Numbered from the stretch's first letter, positions 47,273 through 57,136 are shown. The stretch is DNA of 64,000 nucleotides from Marivita sp. (GCF_020055635.1 NZ_JAIPUT010000010.1:1-64000), one strand, 5' to 3'. The notes: a model not told the origin generated them from the sequence alone. Numbers and translations are program-made.

Positions 47273-49198
47273 ATGACACATACCATCACTCCCACTCTCG
47301 ACCGGGTCGCCGGCCCTGCGGATTTACGCAAGATGGATGATGCGACGCTCACGACGCTCGCGGATGAAGTCAGGTCCGAGGTCATCTCTGCCGTATCGCA
47401 AACCGGCGGGCATCTTGGCTCGAGCCTGGGCGTGGTCGAACTGGCTGTTGCCATCCATGCCGTGTTCAACACGCCGATGGACAAACTGGTTTGGGACGTG
47501 GGCCACCAGTGTTATCCGCACAAGATCCTGACCGGCCGCCGTCACCGCATGCCGACGCTGCGTCAGAAAGACGGTCTCTCGGGTTTCACCAAGCGCAGCG
47601 AGTCCGAGTACGATCCGTTCGGTGCGGCGCATTCTTCCACGTCGATTTCAGCCGCCCTGGGGTTCACCGTCGGCCGCGAAATGGGCCGACCGACCGGCGA
47701 TGCCATCGCGGTGATCGGGGACGGGGCAATCAGCGCCGGCATGGCCTATGAAGCCATGAACAATGCCGGCCACGAAGGCCGCCGGATGTTCGTCATCCTG
47801 AATGACAACGAAATGAGCATCGCTCCGCCGGTCGGGGCTATGTCGTCCTACCTGAGCCGCATGTATGCGAATGATCCACTGGCCAAGGTGAAATCCCTGG
47901 CCGAAGGCTTCGAGGCATCCTTGCCCGCGCCGATGCGTGAAAGCGCAAAGCGCGCGCGTCAGCTTGTAACGGGCAACCTGCAAGGATCCGGCACGCTTTT
48001 CGAAGAGCTTGGCTTTGAATATATCGGCCCGATCAACGGGCACGACATGGGCCAGCTTCTGCCAGTTCTGCGCGCGGCGCGGGCGCGGGCGACCGGTCCG
48101 GTCCTGATCCATTGCTGCACGGTCAAGGGCAAGGGCTATTCCTATGCCGAGAACAGTGCCGACAAGTATCACGGCGTATCCAAGTTCGACGTGCAATCGG
48201 GCACGCAGGCCAAATCGAAACCCAATGCGCCCAGCTATACCAAGGTCTTTGGCGACACGCTCACCGACGAGGCGTCGCGCGACCCCAATATCGTCGGCGT
48301 GACGGCAGCGATGCCGGGCGGTACCGGGATCGACATTCTGGCCAAGAGGTTTCCGTCACGGGTGTTTGACGTGGGCATCGCGGAACAGCACGCCGTGACC
48401 TTTGCCGCGGGCATGGCGGCGACAGGGCTGAAGCCATTCTGTGCGATCTACTCGACCTTCCTGCAACGCGGCTACGACCAGGTTGTGCATGATGTCGCGC
48501 TTCAAAACCTGCCCGTGCGCTTTGCCATCGACCGCGCAGGGCTTGTGGGAGCCGATGGCGCGACCCATGCCGGAGCGTTCGATGTCGGATACCTGACGGC
48601 CCTGCCCAACATGACGGTTATGGCCGCTGCCGACGAGGCCGAGCTGATGCATATGGTCGCCACGGCAGTCGCGCATGACAGCGGACCGATCGCCTTCCGC
48701 TATCCACGCGGGTCCGGAAATGGTGTCCAGTTGCCGGACCGGGGCGAGGTGCTCGAAATCGGCAAGGGCCGTGTTGTTCAAGAGGGCAGCGATGTCGCCT
48801 TTCTGAGCTTCGGCGCGCATCTGGCCGAGGTTGAAGCGGCCACGCGGCTTCTTGAGAAGGATGGTGTCAGCGTCACGATCGCCGATGCCCGTTTCGCCAA
48901 GCCGCTCGACATCGATCTTATCCTGAAACTCGCCCGCACGCATGACGCGTTGATCACCGTCGAACAGGGCGCGCGCGGTGGCTTTGGCGCGATGGTCCTG
49001 CATGAACTGGCGGATCGCGGGGCTCTGGATTTCGGGCTCAAGGTGCGCACGGTCACGTTGCCTGATCGGTTCATCGACCAGGCGTCGCCCGACGAGATGT
49101 ATGCCGACGCTGGCATGACCCGCTTCGACCTGTACAAAATGGCGGTGTCCTTGACGTCCAGCGACGGCAAGGTGGTGCCCCTCACGAAAGGCGCGTGA
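47273..49198 (+). CDS. dxs: 1-deoxy-D-xylulose-5-phosphate synthase
   Basis: The 641-residue thiamine diphosphate enzyme makes DXP from pyruvate and glyceraldehyde-3-phosphate, the entry step of the MEP isoprenoid pathway. The cofactor motif [18 protein letters not shown] is near residue 150, with [15 protein letters not shown] near 45 and the transketolase-type [15 protein letters not shown] region later. GAGGAGA precedes ATG. It lies just after puf, as in Rhodobacter, so precursor supply is tied to pigment demand. It converges with the CAP-domain gene, leaving a 3-bp gap. Confidence 0.96.
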   Translation: MTHTITPTLDRVAGPADLRKMDDATLTTLADEVRSEVISAVSQTGGHLGSSLGVVELAVAIHAVFNTPMDKLVWDVGHQCYPHKILTGRRHRMPTLRQKDGLSGFTKRSESEYDPFGAAHSSTSISAALGFTVGREMGRPTGDAIAVIGDGAISAGMAYEAMNNAGHEGRRMFVILNDNEMSIAPPVGAMSSYLSRMYANDPLAKVKSLAEGFEASLPAPMRESAKRARQLVTGNLQGSGTLFEELGFEYIGPINGHDMGQLLPVLRAARARATGPVLIHCCTVKGKGYSYAENSADKYHGVSKFDVQSGTQAKSKPNAPSYTKVFGDTLTDEASRDPNIVGVTAAMPGGTGIDILAKRFPSRVFDVGIAEQHAVTFAAGMAATGLKPFCAIYSTFLQRGYDQVVHDVALQNLPVRFAIDRAGLVGADGATHAGAFDVGYLTALPNMTVMAAADEAELMHMVATAVAHDSGPIAFRYPRGSGNGVQLPDRGEVLEIGKGRVVQEGSDVAFLSFGAHLAEVEAATRLLEKDGVSVTIADARFAKPLDIDLILKLARTHDALITVEQGARGGFGAMVLHELADRGALDFGLKVRTVTLPDRFIDQASPDEMYADAGMTRFDLYKMAVSLTSSDGKVVPLTKGA

Positions 49199-49201
49199 GG
49201 G

Positions 49202-50602
49202 TCAGATCCAGTCCAGGGCGTCTTCGACCAACCCGGTCACGCTGATGGTGAATTCGGAATTCTCGGCAGTGTCGATCATGGCAGCGTGATCGTCGATCAT
49301 GTCTTTCGCATCCTCGACCGAAGCCATCGTGCCATCGAAGGTCTGCATAACGTCGTTTGCGATCGAGATGTTATTCAGACCATTGACCACCGCAAAATAG
49401 GCTCCGATCTCTGCCTTGGTTTCGAGGTATTGCGCGTCGGCCGGGCTACCGCTGTCGGCCTTTGCCCCGTCGATCATCCTGAGAATGAACTCTGCGCGCT
49501 CGATGCTGCCGCTGTCCAGAAGGCCAGTCCAATAGCCGAAGCCACCCGCGTCCGGATCACGCCCCAGGATGTTCGAATAGACGGCCTCAACAAAATCGCC
49601 GGTGCTGCTCGACCCGCCGTACAGGGCCTGCGTTTCCGGTTGCCCGTAGAATTCGCGGGCGATGTCAGCCATCGACAGATCACCATCCGCCAGGACTGAC
49701 CCCCAGAAAAGCAAACCCGTGGAATCCGGCGCACGGTTGAAATAGGCGACATAAAGCTCGCAGAACGCCAGCATGTCGGCATCCGTCAGGGTGCTGACAT
49801 TTGTGAATTTGCCCAGTTCGAAGAGCGAGTCATCGAATTGCAGACGCTCGATACTGTTGAGCGTGTCGGTCCCGTCGCCACCGCTGCGGTCCTCGATAAG
49901 GATCGAGCCGCTGTCGATGGTCAGCCCGTAATCCGCCATGTCGTTCATGTAGACGGCCATGTCGTTGCCCGCGTCGCCCCACAGGATATCGTTGCCACCG
50001 GAACCCGTTATCGTGTCGTTCTGGTCGGTTCCAACAAGGTTTTCTGCCGTCGCTGTCCCGACAAGGACTCCGACAGAATCCCGTTCCGTCGGAGTCGCAG
50101 TCGACGGAGCGCCTTCCGGTTCGATGATGTCCGGCGTCGTGTTCCCGCCTGTCATCGCAAAATTCTGGGTCACCATTACCGAGTAATAGGTGCCGCTGTC
50201 GTAGGAATAGGTCCCCGTCTGGATACCGATCCCGACCACCTCCAGATTCGGCATGAGGATGTTCTCGCGGTGGCCAGGGCTGTTCATCAGGGCGATGTGC
50301 AAATCGTACACGTCATCGAACAGGCCCTCTTCACCACGCTCGCTCTGGGCAGCGATGTTTTCAGCCGTGCGCCACGACCCGGACAGGTCGAACCCTTCGG
50401 CGGTCATGCGTTCGGTTGGCGTTGTTCCGCCCGCGCCGGTATGGCTGAAGACATTGGTGTCGAGCATCCACAAGGAATGCGCATCGGCAGACGCGTTCAA
50501 GACCTTGTCGAGCACGAGTTCGTTCAAGCCACGGCTTGTGCGCTCCTCGTTGACGAGATCCAACATGTACCGTTCCAGATCACTGGCGGTGGCAGCAGAC
50601 AT
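49202..50602 (-). CDS. CAP-domain protein with RTX-like repeat and DUF4214, probably secreted
   Basis: The 466-residue acidic protein has three recognisable parts. Residues about 10-150 are a CAP (SCP/PR-1-like) domain with the conserved His54 (FSHTG), Glu81 (AENIA) and His111 (SPGHRENIL). Residues about 180-215 resemble an RTX calcium-binding repeat (GTDQNDTITGSGGNDILWGDAGND). Residues about 280-380 are a DUF4214 module (AYFNRAPDSTG and ILGRDPDAGG). There is no signal peptide and the C-terminus is DALDWI, which together suggest type I secretion. GGGAG precedes ATG. Nothing links it to photosynthesis; it interrupts the cluster between dxs and idi. Function is unknown. Confidence 0.85.
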   Translation of the reverse strand: MSAATASDLERYMLDLVNEERTSRGLNELVLDKVLNASADAHSLWMLDTNVFSHTGAGGTTPTERMTAEGFDLSGSWRTAENIAAQSERGEEGLFDDVYDLHIALMNSPGHRENILMPNLEVVGIGIQTGTYSYDSGTYYSVMVTQNFAMTGGNTTPDIIEPEGAPSTATPTERDSVGVLVGTATAENLVGTDQNDTITGSGGNDILWGDAGNDMAVYMNDMADYGLTIDSGSILIEDRSGGDGTDTLNSIERLQFDDSLFELGKFTNVSTLTDADMLAFCELYVAYFNRAPDSTGLLFWGSVLADGDLSMADIAREFYGQPETQALYGGSSSTGDFVEAVYSNILGRDPDAGGFGYWTGLLDSGSIERAEFILRMIDGAKADSGSPADAQYLETKAEIGAYFAVVNGLNNISIANDVMQTFDGTMASVEDAKDMIDDHAAMIDTAENSEFTISVTGLVEDALDWI

Positions 50603-50690
50603 CCCAAACTCCCCAGTTCGAGCCCCTCTTAAATGTCTAGGGACAGACTAGGGCAAGAAACAGAAGCGAATGTGTTTAAAATTAGCTTTT

Positions 50691-51239
50691 TTAGACTGAG
50701 TTTTCGCAAGAAATTGCAAGTTTCCCGAATATTTGAGGCGCGTATGTGTCAAGGTAGATGCGAAGCCACGGGGTAAAGCGTGTCGGTTCGTCAACCACCT
50801 CCTGCATCAAATCGCCATAGCGCACCCACCGGGTCGCCATGACTTCGTCGGGATTGAGCGACAGGTTCGGGGTGCCTTCGACTTCGGCGACGAAGATATC
50901 CACCACTTCATGTTCGATCAGTCCGCCGCCGACGTCAGCCCGGTATTCCACCCGGTCGCGGTAGTCGAGCGTCAGGTCAGTGATGCCCAGCTCTTCCTTC
51001 AATCGTCGGTGAGCGCAGGTCAGGCTGCTTTCCTTCCAGTTCGGATGGGTGCAGCAGGTGTTCGCCCAAAGCCCGGGCGTATGGTATTTTCCCATCGCCC
51101 GCCGTTGGATCAGGATCTCGTCACCGCGCAGAACGAAGACCGAGATCGCCTTGTGCTTGAGTCCGCGGATATGCGCATCCAGCTTTTCGACGGGCTCAAG
51201 TGTATCGCCTCGCCACGCAGGGATCAGCGTCTGGGTCAT
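50691..51239 (-). CDS. idi: isopentenyl-diphosphate delta-isomerase (type I)
   Basis: The 182-residue Nudix-fold enzyme interconverts isopentenyl and dimethylallyl diphosphate. The catalytic Cys is in TCCTHPNWKES, the Nudix-type helix has RRLKEELGI, and the active Glu region is DRVEYRADVGGGLIEHEVVD. ATG at 51239 overlaps the bchP stop; the longer upstream frame is bchP sequence. It is the last gene of the left-going bchG operon, giving local control of prenyl supply. Confidence 0.95.
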   Translation of the reverse strand: MTQTLIPAWRGDTLEPVEKLDAHIRGLKHKAISVFVLRGDEILIQRRAMGKYHTPGLWANTCCTHPNWKESSLTCAHRRLKEELGITDLTLDYRDRVEYRADVGGGLIEHEVVDIFVAEVEGTPNLSLNPDEVMATRWVRYGDLMQEVVDEPTRFTPWLRIYLDTYAPQIFGKLAISCENSV

Positions 51240-52420
51240 ACATGGGTCTCCCTCACCAGCCCCAAAAGGTGACGCGCATTCTTGAAGCCGATCTTCAGAT
51301 GCGCCATGGGCCGTGCCTTCACGAGCTTCTTGTTCATATACGCCTCGAAGGTCAGTTTTTGAACATCGACATCGTGACACAGGGACACGAACCGTTCCCG
51401 GCGCGAGTCGCTCTTGTAATAGGCGTCCTGCATCTGGCCAAGAACGCGGAACACTGTCTTGTGCTCTTTCATGAACAGGCGGCGGGCTAGGGCCAGATCG
51501 GTGATCCGTCCGGATTTCAGGGTCGCCGCACAGGCTGTTGCGGCCACACGTCCGCAAACCATTGCATAATAGATGCCTTCACCGCTGGACGGCGCCACAA
51601 CACCGGCCGCATCACCGGCGAGCACCACGTCACGCGCATTGTCCCAGAAACGCAGCGGCTTGAGCGGGATTGGCGCGCCTTCCCTGCGCAGGGTTTCGCA
51701 ATCGGCCAGTCCCGAGGCCTGACGCAGAGCAGCGGTGGCCTCTTTCAGGTTCACGCTTTGAATATAGGTGCCCATGCCGACCGAGGTGGTGCCGCCATGT
51801 GGGAAGACCCAGCCGTAAAAGTCGGGACTGATCGCACCGTCATAGATCACGTCGCAGCGCATTGGATCGTAGACGTCGTTCTTTTCCGGAGCGGCTATGA
51901 TCTCGTGATAGGCAAAGACCAGCGGAACCTTGTCGCCGCCTGGGATCTCGTCACGCGCAACTCGGGAATTCGCGCCATCGGCCCCGATGATCAGACGGGT
52001 TTCAAGCTTGCGCTCTTCGCCGCTCTCCTTGTCGCGGTAGACCACCCAGCGCTTCTTCGCCTTCTTGTCGCGGTCGATCCGTACGAATGTGCCTGTGAAC
52101 CGTACGGCACCGGCCGCTTCGGCACGGGCGCGCAGGAAGGGGTCGAAATCCTTGCGATCGACCATGCCGACAAAGCCGTTCTCGATGGGAATGTCCACGT
52201 GCCGCCCGGTGGGCGAGATCATGCGCGCGGTGTTCACCTTGGCGACCAATTGCTCTTCGCCGATGTCGAAATCCTGCATCAGGCGCGGGGGAATGGCGCC
52301 GCCACAGGGCTTGATCCGGCCCTCACGGTCCAGAAGCGCCACGCTGTGCCCGGACCGGGCAAGGTCTTCGGCGGCGGTTGCACCCGATGGGCCACCGCCC
52401 ACGACAACAACATCATACAT
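51236..52420 (-). CDS. bchP: geranylgeranyl diphosphate/bacteriochlorophyll reductase BchP
   Basis: The 394-residue FAD enzyme saturates the geranylgeranyl tail of bacteriochlorophyll to phytyl. The nucleotide loop VVVGGGPSGATAAEDLARSG is at the N-terminus, followed by RIKPCGGAIPPRL, and the second FAD motif is VLAGDAAGVVAPSSGEGI. I choose ATG at 52420 because AGGAGA is 6-7 nt upstream; ATG at 52426 overlaps the upstream stop (ATGA) and is also possible. It overlaps idi at its 3' end. Confidence 0.95.
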   Translation of the reverse strand: MYDVVVVGGGPSGATAAEDLARSGHSVALLDREGRIKPCGGAIPPRLMQDFDIGEEQLVAKVNTARMISPTGRHVDIPIENGFVGMVDRKDFDPFLRARAEAAGAVRFTGTFVRIDRDKKAKKRWVVYRDKESGEERKLETRLIIGADGANSRVARDEIPGGDKVPLVFAYHEIIAAPEKNDVYDPMRCDVIYDGAISPDFYGWVFPHGGTTSVGMGTYIQSVNLKEATAALRQASGLADCETLRREGAPIPLKPLRFWDNARDVVLAGDAAGVVAPSSGEGIYYAMVCGRVAATACAATLKSGRITDLALARRLFMKEHKTVFRVLGQMQDAYYKSDSRRERFVSLCHDVDVQKLTFEAYMNKKLVKARPMAHLKIGFKNARHLLGLVRETHV

Positions 52421-52422
52421 GG

Positions 52423-53703
52423 TCATTCTCCTGCGATCAGTTCGGCTTGGACGGGTCGACCCTCCATGATGCGCAATGCCATGAAGGCGGCGCACAGGAA
52501 CAACCCGGCTTCAAATACAAAGACGGCCCCGAAGGCCGGTGCGTCGGTGGTCAATGTCCGCATGATGTCAGCGGCGGCGGCCCCGGTCAGGCCACCGAAG
52601 CCCGCGGCAATTGCCTGCGCGGCGCCCCAAAGGCCCATGCGTGTGCCTTCTCGCTTTTCGCGGCCTTCACCGGCCAGCGCCATCATAGACCCGATGGCGG
52701 CCACGGCGAAGGCGCCGTTGAAAAAGCCAAGGGCAAACACCGCGGGCAGCAATGTCTGGGGCAGGGCGTAGCCACCCAGAATGGCGACCACGCACAGGCT
52801 GGCCGCCGACCCAAGGCATCCGCCGATGACCCAGTTGCGCAGACACCCAAAGCGCAGCGCGGTGGCCGCGACGCCGACGGTGAGCATCCCGAGGAAGACA
52901 CCGCCGTTCTGGATGCCTGAAAGCGTGGTGCTTTCTCCGGGTGTGAAGCCGAAGACGAGGCCCGCGTAGGGCTCGAGGATCAATTCCTGCATGAAATACG
53001 CGGTCATCGACAGGAAGACGAAGATCGTGAAGAGGCGCGCCTTGGGTTCGGCCCAGACCTCGGCCAGGCCTTCGCGAAACGGCACTGGATCGGGTTCGGG
53101 CGCGGCTTCGATGCCGCGTTCGATGCGCCATGTCGCAAGGACCGTGATCGCCAAGGCGGCCAAGGCAACACCCGTGACGACTTCGATCAGGACGGCGGGT
53201 GTGTAGGGATCAAGCAGTTGCCCCACCACACCGGCAGTCATGGCAATACCGAAGATCATCATCAGCCATGTGATCGTCGCGGCAGCCGCCCGACGGTGCG
53301 GCGCGGTCGCCGTGGCAAGGAGCGCCAAAACGGATGTGCCCGCTGCCCCCGCGCCGAGACCGATAAGGGCATAAGCAACAATCGACATGGCCAGACCAAG
53401 GGAATAGCTCGCGGCCATTTCAACAACGCCCAGAGCGGCAAGAACGCCACCTGCGGCAAGAATGACCATCCCGCGCAGGATCCAGCGTGTGCGGTTGCCG
53501 CCTTTGTCAGACAGAAACCCCCAGTTCGGGCGCGTGATCTGGATGCCGTAATGCAAGCCGACCAGCATGCCCGGAAGAACGGCAGGCAAGGCCAGTTCGA
53601 CCACCATCAGCCGGTTCAGTGTCGATGTGGTCAGGACAACGATGGCACCCAGCGCCATCTGAACCAGCCCCAACCGGACGATGGCAAGCCAACCCAAGCT
53701 CAT
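52423..53703 (-). CDS. PucC/LhaA-family membrane transporter-like protein (Bch2 type)
   Basis: The 426-residue MFS-fold protein of the BCD (bacteriochlorophyll delivery) family should have 12 helices. It begins MSLGWLAIVRLGLVQMALGAIVVLTTSTLNR, and has the typical GLHYGIQITRPNWGFLSDKGGNRTRWI block and the GAAQAIAAGFGGLTGAAAAD segment. Relatives between bchG and bchP are called Bch2, ORF428 or PucC-like and are thought to help antenna assembly or pigment delivery. Both ends overlap neighbours by 3-4 bp. The exact substrate is unknown. Confidence 0.9.
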   Translation of the reverse strand: MSLGWLAIVRLGLVQMALGAIVVLTTSTLNRLMVVELALPAVLPGMLVGLHYGIQITRPNWGFLSDKGGNRTRWILRGMVILAAGGVLAALGVVEMAASYSLGLAMSIVAYALIGLGAGAAGTSVLALLATATAPHRRAAAATITWLMMIFGIAMTAGVVGQLLDPYTPAVLIEVVTGVALAALAITVLATWRIERGIEAAPEPDPVPFREGLAEVWAEPKARLFTIFVFLSMTAYFMQELILEPYAGLVFGFTPGESTTLSGIQNGGVFLGMLTVGVAATALRFGCLRNWVIGGCLGSAASLCVVAILGGYALPQTLLPAVFALGFFNGAFAVAAIGSMMALAGEGREKREGTRMGLWGAAQAIAAGFGGLTGAAAADIMRTLTTDAPAFGAVFVFEAGLFLCAAFMALRIMEGRPVQAELIAGE

Positions 53704-54608
53704 CAGAACACTCCTACCGCGCGAAGCGCAAAGGCGGATACCATCATGCCCGAGACATACATCAGGACCCCGGTCGCGTTATACCAAGGGGCCTTGGCCT
53801 TTGGATCCTTGAGCATGACGGACATGGCCCAAAGCTGACCAAGCAGCAGCATCAAGACGATGGCGGCATGGGTGGATTGCCCCCATTTCGCCAGCGCGAG
53901 GATCACGAACACCTGCGGCACGATCATCACGATACAGGCGACCTTGGCGGCCTTTTCAGGGCCAAGCGTCACCGGCAGGGAATTCACGCCCATCTGGGCG
54001 TCACCCTCAAGCGCCTTGAAATCATTCAACGTCATGATGCCATGCGCGCCGATGCCATAAAGCAGTGCGATCAGGATGATCGGTCCTGAAGGAAGCGTCT
54101 GACTCAGGACTGCGGCACCGGTGAACCAGGGCAGTGATTCATAAGACAAGCCAACCAGCCCCGGACCAAACCATCCGGAGCGCTTCAGGCGGATCGGTTC
54201 GACCGAATAGGCCCACGCTGCCAGCACGCCAACAACGGTGGCGACAAAGCCCCACGTTCCCAGCATTGCGCCCAGAGCCAAAGACAGGACAGACATCGCC
54301 AACGCGATCCAAAGACCCCACCGACCCGGGATGCGCCCGGACGGGATCGGACGACCGGGTTCGTTGATGGCATCGACATGCCGGTCACACCAATCATTGG
54401 CGGCCTGGCTCATGCCGCAGACAACCGGACCGGCAAGGATCATCCCGACGATCAACAGTCCCAGATGTTCGGTGATCGCCACACCCGAGGCGACGGCCCC
54501 GCACGCATAGGCCCACATCGGCGGGAACCATGTGACGGGTTTGATCAGCTCCAGCATGGCCGAAGGGGCAGGGTAGCGATCTTGGTGTAAACTTACGCTG
54601 ACAGTCAT
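53703..54608 (-). CDS. bchG: bacteriochlorophyll synthase BchG
   Basis: The 301-residue UbiA-family membrane prenyltransferase attaches the C20 alcohol to bacteriochlorophyllide a. The aspartate motif is NDWCDRHVDAINEPGRPIPSG (first NDxxDxxxD), and a second acidic region is LNDFKALEGDAQMGVNSLPV. About eight hydrophobic segments are seen. The ATG at 54608 is 1 bp from a PpsR box. It heads the bchG-pucC-like-bchP-idi operon, and each gene is coupled to the next. Confidence 0.95.
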   Translation of the reverse strand: MTVSVSLHQDRYPAPSAMLELIKPVTWFPPMWAYACGAVASGVAITEHLGLLIVGMILAGPVVCGMSQAANDWCDRHVDAINEPGRPIPSGRIPGRWGLWIALAMSVLSLALGAMLGTWGFVATVVGVLAAWAYSVEPIRLKRSGWFGPGLVGLSYESLPWFTGAAVLSQTLPSGPIILIALLYGIGAHGIMTLNDFKALEGDAQMGVNSLPVTLGPEKAAKVACIVMIVPQVFVILALAKWGQSTHAAIVLMLLLGQLWAMSVMLKDPKAKAPWYNATGVLMYVSGMMVSAFALRAVGVF

Positions 54609-54609
54609 G

Positions 54610-54627
54610 TGTCAACTAGACACGACA
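54610..54627. promoter_or_regulatory. PpsR/CrtJ binding site, bchG proximal
   Basis: TGTCAACTAGACACGACA, TGT-N12-ACA, right against the bchG start codon, so it would block translation-start-near transcription if the promoter is close. Confidence 0.83.
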
Positions 54628-54663
54628 AATCGATTCATATCAAGTGTAACAGAGCGGACAAAA

Positions 54664-54681
54664 TGTCATCTCAACTTGACA
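54664..54681. promoter_or_regulatory. PpsR/CrtJ binding site, bchG distal
   Basis: TGTCATCTCAACTTGACA, TGT-N12-ACA, between the ppsR stop and bchG, 36 bp from the proximal box. Confidence 0.87.
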
Positions 54682-54699
54682 CTTCTGCGCGCGAAAATG

Positions 54700-56127
54700 T
54701 CAGTCGCCGTCCGTGTCGCTGTCTTTGTTGAGCAGCCCGTATTTCCGCAGCTTCACGTAGAGGCTCTGTCGGGACAGGCCCAGCATTTCGGCCGCAGCGA
54801 CCCGGTTGTTCCGGGTCAGGCTGACGGCGGTTTCGATACACATCTTTTCCACGACATCGGTGGTTTCAGACACGATTTCCTTGAGCGTGGCAGAGCCCAC
54901 AAGCTCCATCACGTTGCGGCTCGACTCCTCGCTTGTCTGCACGGGGGCCTTCCGCATGGCATCGACACGGCTGATATCGCGGATGATGAAGCCGAGATTC
55001 GGTTCGCTTCGTTCTTCGAGAAAGGTGACGGACATCTCGACCGGGGTCTTGGCGCCGAAATCGTTCAAGAGCTTGGTCGAGTACATCCGCATCTGGCCGG
55101 TCCGACGCGCGTTCTCGATGAGGACGCTCATGTCGATCTGTCCGCGACCGAGGAAATCGGCAAAGCTTCGGCCCCGCACGTCCACCGCATGCGCCGTGTC
55201 GACAAGATCGAGGAAGGCATCGTTGCACGCTTCGATGGCCCCGGTGACCGATGTGAACACGATCGCGTCCGATCCCTTTTCGAACATCGCCGCGAGATTG
55301 CTGCCGAGGTTGTCGAAACGGGTGGCATTGTCTTCGGCGGTGGTCAGGCGGCAAATGAGAATACGCTCTCCACCGGCCCGAAACACCTGCGGGCTTATCA
55401 CTACGCGCTGCCGACCGCGGCGCGACTGAAGGTCGATCCCGGCGCTGGCTTCGGACATCGCGGCATTGATCAGCGCTTCGGTGAATTCTTCGCGCCGCTT
55501 GTCGCGGAACTCCTGCGCGAAGACCGACCCGATGAGGTCCTCGCGCGTCGATTGCAGAAGCGATGCTGCCGGTTCGTTCAGATCCTTGATCTTGCCGTCA
55601 TTGACCGACACGAAGACGACGCAGTCACGCACCGTGCGCAACAAGAGCCGATAGCGCGCATCGAACTCCCGGCGGGCCTCGTAGCCCTGTTCGAGAGACA
55701 TCTGCGCCTGCACAAGCTGCTGTTGCGTCTCGGCGATCGGACGCAGGTCACGACCCAGCATCAGGAATGACCCATCCGACCCGAACGGGTGAAAGCTGTA
55801 GCGGATCGGGAATTCCCAGACCGCATTGTCCGAATGGTTCAGTTCGACCGAGCGCTTCGGAACCTCGCCGCGTTTTAGCACCTCAACTACGGATTCGAAT
55901 TTCGGGCGGCTTTCCTTGGTCAGGAAATCCATCACCGGGCGACCCTCCCAATGGCCCAACTTGCCGAAGGAGGTTTCGTTAGGATTGATCAGAACAGAAA
56001 GAACCTCGCCGGAGCGAGACACGGCGAGGGCAATATCGGAAGCAACTGTAATAATGCTCGACAGAACTTCGGCATCGATCAGGGGGACGGAGCCGCTGCT
56101 CCAGAAACTGGACCCACTACTGTTCAT
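54700..56127 (-). CDS. ppsR: photosynthesis gene repressor PpsR (CrtJ)
   Basis: The 475-residue repressor of bch, crt and antenna genes in oxygen and light has an N-terminal PAS-like region, two further PAS domains (about 155-270 and 275-395), and a C-terminal Fis-type helix-turn-helix with AAAEMLGLSRQSLYVKLRKYGLL. Cysteines at 259 and 430 (the latter in MCIETA, in the DNA-binding part) stand where the redox cysteines of Rhodobacter PpsR/CrtJ are. Others are at 169 and 301. ATG at 56127 overlaps the ppaA stop by one base; a start at 56169 would extend into ppaA. Its eleven likely operators are in this window. Confidence 0.96.
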   Translation of the reverse strand: MNSSGSSFWSSGSVPLIDAEVLSSIITVASDIALAVSRSGEVLSVLINPNETSFGKLGHWEGRPVMDFLTKESRPKFESVVEVLKRGEVPKRSVELNHSDNAVWEFPIRYSFHPFGSDGSFLMLGRDLRPIAETQQQLVQAQMSLEQGYEARREFDARYRLLLRTVRDCVVFVSVNDGKIKDLNEPAASLLQSTREDLIGSVFAQEFRDKRREEFTEALINAAMSEASAGIDLQSRRGRQRVVISPQVFRAGGERILICRLTTAEDNATRFDNLGSNLAAMFEKGSDAIVFTSVTGAIEACNDAFLDLVDTAHAVDVRGRSFADFLGRGQIDMSVLIENARRTGQMRMYSTKLLNDFGAKTPVEMSVTFLEERSEPNLGFIIRDISRVDAMRKAPVQTSEESSRNVMELVGSATLKEIVSETTDVVEKMCIETAVSLTRNNRVAAAEMLGLSRQSLYVKLRKYGLLNKDSDTDGD

Positions 56128-56912
56128 TACCGAGTCGACGACCTGCTCTTGTATTTGTTCTTTTCGCACAGCTTGAGTGCAACCTTCACATCGTTGGACA
56201 CCAGGTCGACATCGGTCTTTTCTTTGACACCATCCGCAAGGCTTAGGACGATCCCACCCAGAACGATCTGTGGCGGTACCAAAATACCTGTCCGAATGCG
56301 TTTAACCAACTTTGCGATTGATGCAAGCGCGTCAGGCCGCGATCCCGAAAACATTACCATGTCGTAGGTTTCATCCGACAGTGCCTGCAAAACCGTTTCG
56401 TCTCGTGCGCCGAACAGGATCCGGACCGATGCGCCGGCCCTGCGCATCTGAGCGGTGGCGACATGCGGCCCGAGGGTGTGGCTGTCGTTCCCCTGCAAGA
56501 GCAACAGGACTTGTGTTCCGTCGGCCATTTCGGGCGGGTTGGCCGCCCAGGGCGGGGAGAGCATTGTCAAAAGACCCTGAAGCCGGGCCGTGGCAATTGT
56601 GACCTTGGCAAAGCCGATGACATCTTCGATCCACATTTGCCCCAGGTCGCGTGCCGCTTGCGGAATGTAGATATCGACGATCTGCTCCGGGCTGATCCGA
56701 CGATCCTTGAGATCCTCCAGCAGCGCCTCGGAATTGAACGAGCCGGTCTGAAGCGCGGCCTCGACGAGTTTTTGCACCGCGCTGCTTCGGATGGTTTGTG
56801 CGCCATCATCGCCCTTGTCGCTCAGTACGGAAAGAACAGCAGAAGCCAGGGCCGAGATATCCGGGCGGTTTTCTTCGGTGGTGGCGCGTTCGTCGGTGTG
56901 ATCCTTCGCCAT
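56127..56912 (-). CDS. ppaA: PpsR antirepressor PpaA/AerR, cobalamin-binding
   Basis: The 261-residue regulator has a helical N-terminal part and a B12-binding (SCHIC-like) domain from about residue 90. The pattern QGNDSHTLGPHVATAQ places His145 and His150 where AerR of Rhodobacter capsulatus binds hydroxocobalamin with a His. QIVLGG near residue 225 fits the cofactor fold. AerR/PpaA light-dependently relieves PpsR/CrtJ. It is transcribed with ppsR and has a PpsR box 33 bp upstream, suggesting feedback. The C-terminus is basic. Confidence 0.93.
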   Translation of the reverse strand: MAKDHTDERATTEENRPDISALASAVLSVLSDKGDDGAQTIRSSAVQKLVEAALQTGSFNSEALLEDLKDRRISPEQIVDIYIPQAARDLGQMWIEDVIGFAKVTIATARLQGLLTMLSPPWAANPPEMADGTQVLLLLQGNDSHTLGPHVATAQMRRAGASVRILFGARDETVLQALSDETYDMVMFSGSRPDALASIAKLVKRIRTGILVPPQIVLGGIVLSLADGVKEKTDVDLVSNDVKVALKLCEKNKYKSRSSTR

Positions 56913-56945
56913 ATCGTATCCTCGTTACCGATCGTGCGTACCAGA

Positions 56946-56963
56946 TGTCAGAAACATCAGACA
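56946..56963. promoter_or_regulatory. PpsR/CrtJ binding site, ppaA proximal
   Basis: TGTCAGAAACATCAGACA, TGT-N12-ACA, 33 bp upstream of ppaA in the 293-bp ppaA-bchF gap. Confidence 0.88.
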
Positions 56964-56991
56964 ACTATAGTGTCCGATTCTTGAGGCAGAT

Positions 56992-57009
56992 TGTCAAAGA
57001 TAATTGACA
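56992..57009. promoter_or_regulatory. PpsR/CrtJ binding site, middle of ppaA-bchF gap
   Basis: TGTCAAAGATAATTGACA, TGT-N12-ACA, 28 bp from the previous box. The rest of the gap up to 57136 shows nothing I recognise. Confidence 0.87.
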
Positions 57010-57136
57010 GTCTGGCTCGTTCAGCTTTTGATTCAAGGTAATAGGCCAGCTAAAACCCAAATAAAATAGCAGTTTGTCGTTATTATCTGGGAATCAGCGT
57101 GACAGCCTGGCTTGGCCGTAAACACAGATTTCAAAG

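Noticed and set aside
50603..50690. Terminator between idi and the CAP gene
   Set aside because: AT-rich partial palindrome (around TTTAAAATTAGC) without a GC stem; the 88 bp more likely hold the CAP-gene promoter.
54645..54660. TGTAACAGAGCGGACA between the two bchG boxes, looking like a third PpsR site
   Set aside because: The gap is 10 bp rather than 12, and each arm lacks the usual symmetry.
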